From the NCBI GenBank assembly GCA_003116995.1, contig BDSL01000051.1, positions 434,001-498,000 on the forward strand: a stretch of DNA of 64,000 nt, written 5' to 3'. Under the pieces are notes generated by a model that was not told where the DNA came from, did no database searches, and saw only the letters and a list, made by a program, of their open reading frames with translations. Positions 59,301 through 64,000 of this stretch are shown here, one piece after another; the stretch's first letter is position 1, and every line of letters begins with the position of its first letter. Position numbers and translations under genes: made by a program. The DNA comes from Yamagishiella unicocca. Lineage: Eukaryota > Chlorophyta > Chlorophyceae > Chlamydomonadales > Volvocaceae.

Positions 59301-62300
59301 TGTCCTCGTCAGTGGTCTTGTGCTGTCGGCATGGCATGCAGTGTGAAGCAATTCTGGACGCCTGCGTGACTCGTGGGTCATGATAACCATCGCCTTTCCA
59401 TGCTGGTACAACTCAACTGTGGCTTGCAAATTTCGTGTAAACCCCCGCAGGACCACATCCTACTCAGTCTGTGCGGTCGGCAGGCGATAAAGTGGGATTG
59501 CCACAAGAGCGCCATTCACCATGTGACCGACTTCATTGCTGACAGTAAGGGAGCCGTGGGAGATTTGGTTGGGAAAGCCAACCGTCGTGCTTCTCCGGCG
59601 CCTGCTGCATGTGGCCTCAGCCATGACCCATTGGGCCCTGTGGCACTGGCACAGCCGCTGACGCGCCCCCCGTGCCGCCTCCCGTCTTCCCTCCCTTGCA
59701 CCCGCAGATAGCCGTATCTTCTCGACCGAGTCGATCGGGACCATCCCCAACCGAACCTGTGTCGCGCACGACGCCGTCGTACTGTACGACCCCACAAACC
59801 ACGCCGCCATGTACGACATGCTTCCGCGCCCGCCGGAGCAGGACCCCGGCAACAGCTACCTGTTTCGGCACGGCACCACCCTGACGGCCGGCCCCAACGG
59901 CCACCCGATGGTCCTCTTCTGCGCGCCGGACACCACCGTGCATATGCTAAACGATGAGACCAGCGGGACTCGATGCCTCGACTTCTCCTCGGACGGGCGT
60001 CTGCTGGTGGGTTGTGTTTGTGCATGCGTACCGCGAGCGGGCAGGGCATGCGTACCACTATTTGTGCGGACTTCCCGATCGCGCTCGTGCTGGTTGTCAA
60101 CGACAGGCGAGTGCTGCCGGCGCTGCGCTCATCGTGCTGCCCCTGGAGCGCGCGGCGATCCATCCCACGATGGATCTTCGTTGTAATCCCGCGCCGCCCT
60201 CTGGCGCCTCCACGTTTCGTTGGAGGCGCCTCCTCGATGCCCTCACCGCCCGCACCCTCACTGCCCCTGTGCCCGCCGCGGCTGCAGGTGAGCGGCACCC
60301 TGCGAGGCGAGGTGTGCGTGTGGGACGCCGTACACCAGCAGCTCATGCACAAGTGGGTGGCGCACAAGCGCTACGCCATCACGTGCGTCCGCTTCACACA
60401 TGACGCCACCTCGGTCTACAGCTGCGCGGAGGACTGCAAGGTACGGGATCTCTTTCACGGAGAAGGCGCGGATTCGGATTCCGCTGGGGAATTCTATATT
60501 TTAGGTCATACAGAAATTTTAAAGAGTGTCGGCGGAGCCGGGCAGGGGCGCGGGCGTTTGGTGCCGCTGCGGGGCACGAACAAGTGCCAGGCAAAGGAAG
60601 CGATTAAGCATATTGCTGTCGACTCGACATTGTCTCCAGCGCAACGGAAACCTCTTTCCGCGTCAGAGCTCGCAAGCTAGCTGCTGTGGCTCAGCGCGCG
60701 CTGCACCCCACGTCCGTGGTCTCTGCTGCATTGTCCCTATAACCTCCAGCTTCCAGCTTCCGGCGAACTAATCGATATCCACTCGCCCCGCCCCTCCACG
60801 TCTGCTAGGTCATTATGTGGGACTGGCGGCGGCAGACCAAGCTGGCGGTGCTGACGGGCCACCAGGCGCCCGTGCAGGCGGTGGAGATGAGCGTCGACGG
60901 CGACCAGATGGCCAGTGGCGACAGAGACGGCTTCATCTTCATCTGGGACACAGTCTCGCACATGCCCAAGCAGGTCGGTCGGGCCTTCGGGCGCAAGCCA
61001 TGCGGCCACGTGTTCCTCGCCTGGGCGGCAACCCACGCCTACTCATCGAGCAGCGCCTTCACTCACCACACACGCATTTTCCGTAATGCCCATTCCATGC
61101 CCTAGTCTCAAATATAAAAACAAATGGTTCGCAACCTGTCATCCGACGGCGCTGTGCGAGCACGTAGAGGAGCGAATCCTCCCACGCATCACAACCGCGC
61201 TGTTGCTAATGCTGCTGCCGCTGCCGCCACCGCCGCTGTCGCTGCGCAGGTCATCCCGGCACACGACGGCTCGGTGCTGTGCTGCAGTCTGAGCCCCTGC
61301 GGCACCATGGTGGCTTCCACGGGCGCTGACGAGCACATCGTAATACTGGACGTGCACACGGGCCTCCAGGTAGGGCAAGCCGTGCCGTGGCGTGGCGTGT
61401 GGTTTCGTAAACCGGAGGGGTCGCGAGATTCGGCCAGGGTAGTGTTGTGAGCGGCCCATTGAACCCGGGCCAATTGCCCAAGTGTCTGCAAACAGTCCCT
61501 TGTGCCTACGTCAGCACCCTCTTTGGGCTGAAGTTCAAATCCGCCCCACCGCATGTTCGATTTCCTTCCGCCCCGCAGCTGGCGTCTCTGGACGATGCAA
61601 TGGACGGCAAGGTGAGCCGCGCAATGAACACCCCCTAGGGATTGGCTGCAGCGGGCCTCGTTGACTGGAGCGGCTGCGGTGCCCCCTTCCCTAAAGCCGT
61701 GCTGACCTTTGGATCGGCTGCATTGTTGCCCGGACGTGCGATGCAGGGCTTGACCATCAAGTTCAGCTTCGACGGCACACGGCTCTTGGTAATCTGACCG
61801 GGCTTTCAGGGCATGGCTGCAAGTGTTTGTGGTGACCTCGGCTCCCCTGCCCCAACTACCAGTGCCCCTGCGTGACTCGGACCCTCTGGTGCCAGTCCTT
61901 CTCACTCACTCCCCCGCGCCGCGGTTGATCTGCTCCTCTCCTCTCCTCTCCTCCCATTGCTAGATCGGCGGTGAGAAGGGCAGCGTCCTGATCTGGGACG
62001 TGGCCCGCAATTGCCTCCTGTACGACATTCCCGCCCACGATGGCAAGGTCTTCGACTGCGGCTGGTCGGGCGACTCGCGCCGCCTCCTGTCCGTGGGGTC
62101 GGACGGCAAGGCACGGCTATGGGACGCGGCGGCGGGCAGCGAGCTGTGCCAGGTAAGCTGCTGCCTCCTGGTTGCCGTACCTACCGGGAGCCACCGTTGC
62201 CTAGGTCTATACGCACACGGAGATCTTTTAGTATCTAAGGGATGCTGCGTTCTTGTTTGTTTTTGGACCGGATACCTGTTTGGACCGGATACCTGTTTGG

Positions 62301-64000
62301 ACCGGATACCTGTTTGGACCGGATACCTGTTTGGACCGGATACCTGTTTGGACCGGATACCTGTTTGGACCGGATACCTGTTTGGACCGGATACCTGTTT
62401 GGACCGGATACCTGTTTGGACCGGATACCTGTTTGGACCGGATACCTGTTTGGACCGGATACCTGTTTGGACCGGATACCTGTTTGGACCGGATACCTGT
62501 TTGGACCGGATACCTGTTTGGACCGGATACCTGTTTGCGTCGAGGATTGTAAGACGACGATGCGCCCTCGATCTGTCGCGGGCTTGGGACCCACAGGCGA
62601 ACTTCGAGCGCGTCATGGGCGTGGTGGAGTCCGGAGGCTTTGTGCACTGCGACCTATCCGCCACCGGCAACCGCATGGCTGGCTGCACCGCGAAGGGGCA
62701 GCTCATCGACTGGGTAGGTTTCCGAATGGGCGGTTCTGCGACTCCGTGGCTTTATTTGGCCCTCCTGTCCTCAGTTTCCTCGTTCGAAGGTTGTGCACTT
62801 GTCTTGGGCGCAATCCCTTCTCGGCCTTGAGCTCACGCTTTCCCCCTCCCTCTTGCTGCAACGCCGCCTCTAGGACGTCGGCGCTGAGCTGCGTTGCGTG
62901 CCGGAGGGCTCAATGCTGTACCAGCGGCTCAGTGCGCTCAGTCTGGGTCGATCCCGCGACGTCTACTCGCGCCTCCTGCGCCAGTACCCGCTGCTCCCCA
63001 ACACCCAAGATTCCCGTGGATGGACGATCCTCATGCACGCCGTCGCCAACTCCAACCCGGAGATCACCAAACTCATCATCGGCAGCGTGACGCCGCTCTC
63101 CGGCAAGCTGGGCCTTACGGCCTCCGCCGTGCAAAACTCCATCCTTTCGTCTATCCGCCACGTGCCTCGGGTCCAGATGGTTACGGCAGTCCCCGGCGGC
63201 ACCTCGGGGAAAGGAAGCGCGTGGGACGGCAGCAGCAAGCGGATGAGCCTGGGCGGCGTTGACAACTCCAACACGGTCATGAAGATGGGCTCCCACCAGA
63301 CCGGACTGAGCAGCAAGAAGCTCACGATTCCGGAAACCATCGACGCTCGGAGCCAAGACGAGGACGATGAGGAGGAAGACGAGGACGAGGACGATAGCCA
63401 CCTGGGTGGGCTACGGGCGCAGGCGCCGGTGCCGGTGCCGGTGCCGGTGCCGGTGTCGGCGTCGGCAGCGGCGCCAGCGCAGGGCTCGCCGCCATCACCC
63501 AACGGCGTCCCGCCCAACCTGTTTGGCCGCATGGGCAGCTTCCTGCGCACGAGTGCGGAGCTGCTGTCTCCCGGCCGCGACCGCGCGTCGACACCTGGAG
63601 ACGGCAGTGCCGCCGCTGCTGCAGGGACGTCGCCGTCACCGAAGGCGTCGGGCCCCTTGGATGGCGGGCAGGACTCCAGTAGACCACCACGGAGGTGAGG
63701 GGGTGTGCCCCGCGAGGCACGCAGCAGCTAGCGGCCGGCGGCGTGACGTGCGGTGCGGTGCTGTGCTGTGCTGTGCCGTACACCCACGTATGCGTCTTTG
63801 CACTCGACGGCTTCACTTCGTTGCAGCCAGGAATGGCCAAGAACGGATCCCGGTCCTCCTGGTCACGCGCCGCGTCTTGGGATTGGTTGGACTGCCCCTT
63901 CCCCTCGTCGCGTAGCTCCGAGGCTTGCTGACACCCATTCGCCCGGCACTGGCAACACCCGCGCCCTCTCTCCTGCACTGCAGCCCGCCCAAGTCGGGTC
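53357..64000 (+). CDS. Large WD40-repeat protein with ankyrin-like segment (3' end open)
   Basis: Twenty-one exons, phases consistent, about 1,424 codons: 53357-53887, 54178-54363, 54737-54887, 55458-55669, 55948-56031, 56928-57083, 57273-57641, 57843-58056, 58302-58456, 58702-58823, 59106-59166, 59451-59544, 59708-60006, 60288-60440, 60809-60973, 61250-61369, 61579-61611, 61747-61788, 61964-62152, 62597-62713, 62874-63694. WD-type blades recur throughout (GTVLVWA, GEVFVWN, GSVHVWS, GEVCVWDA, GFIFIWDT, GSVLIWDV, KARLWDA), with GH and SPDG turns. The last exon has one ankyrin-like unit (DSRGWTILMHAVANSNPEI), an acidic run (63354-63395) and a Pro-Val repeat. Exon 21 ends either at a strong donor (63694, with a possible acceptor before 63984) or at TGA 63696-63698. 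The start ATG at 53357 is uncertain. A scaffold role, perhaps ciliary, is inference. Confidence 0.82.
57084..57272 (+). other. Probable GC-AG intron in the WD40 gene
   Basis: Exon 6 ends TGC AAG followed by GCGCGTG, and exon 7 starts after CACAG. The GC donor gives H-A-S-D-V-M-F-C-K-I-S-E-D-G, a normal WD40 spacing. The alternative GT six bases later adds A-R in the strand and fits less well. Confidence 0.55.
62265..62536. repeat. 17-bp perfect minisatellite in intron 19 of the WD40 gene
   Basis: Sixteen apparently identical copies of GGACCGGATACCTGTTT, 272 bp in total. The array is inside intron 62153-62596. Because 17 is not divisible by three and the unit has no stop in any + frame, all three frames stay open and repeat a 17-residue period. 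Confidence 0.96.

Noticed and set aside
62228..62706. Long - strand and alternative + strand frames over the 17-bp array as coding genes
   Set aside because: They exist only because the repeat unit lacks stops in those frames. The WD40 exons on either side have correct splice sites and domain content.

Overview
The window reads as nuclear DNA of a green alga of the Chlamydomonadales, probably a volvocine relative. The reasons are dense GC-rich short introns with GT-AG (and some GC-AG) borders, CALK-type aurora-like kinases, TKL kinases with an HGDLK catalytic loop, a cysteine-rich calpain family, a large WD40 protein, and a PAT/kangaroo-like tyrosine-recombinase retroelement. Exon models were built by hand from open frames, splice sites, reading phase and comparison of paralogs inside the window. 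No database search was possible.

Layout: (1) 592-4231 and 8146-11812, two tandem + strand CALK/aurora-like kinase genes with the same seven-exon structure, including an 11-nt microexon. The first copy carries a MITE-like element and a 14-bp minisatellite in its introns. (2) 17735-23987, a complete 17-exon membrane-anchored calpain-like protease (+), with its own 11-nt microexon. (3) 26403-30348 and 33447-37979, two tandem nine-exon TKL kinase genes (+). The first has an apparent frame lesion at its exon 3/4 junction. (4) 38131-44153, a PAT/DIRS-type retroelement with textbook split direct repeats (A1-ORFs-B1-A2-B2), inserted just downstream of the second TKL gene. (5) 46728-51701, a second calpain gene on the - strand. 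(6) 53357 to the window end, a WD40-repeat gene of at least 1,400 codons (+) with an ankyrin-like segment near its end.

The right half is best explained by a segmental duplication. Unit 1 (TKL kinase, about 2.5 kb of spacer, one orphan calpain exon at 32.9-33.1 kb) matches unit 2 (TKL kinase, the same spacer now split by the retroelement, complete - strand calpain). Unit 1 therefore seems to have lost most of its calpain, and it supplies the empty site for the retroelement.

Most functional links are family knowledge. CALK kinases act in cilium shortening and deflagellation in Chlamydomonas, calpains are cysteine proteases, and WD40 proteins are scaffolds. Nothing here proves that they act together. 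Three spacers (4.2-8.1, 11.8-17.7 and 24.0-26.4 kb) hold no gene I can support.
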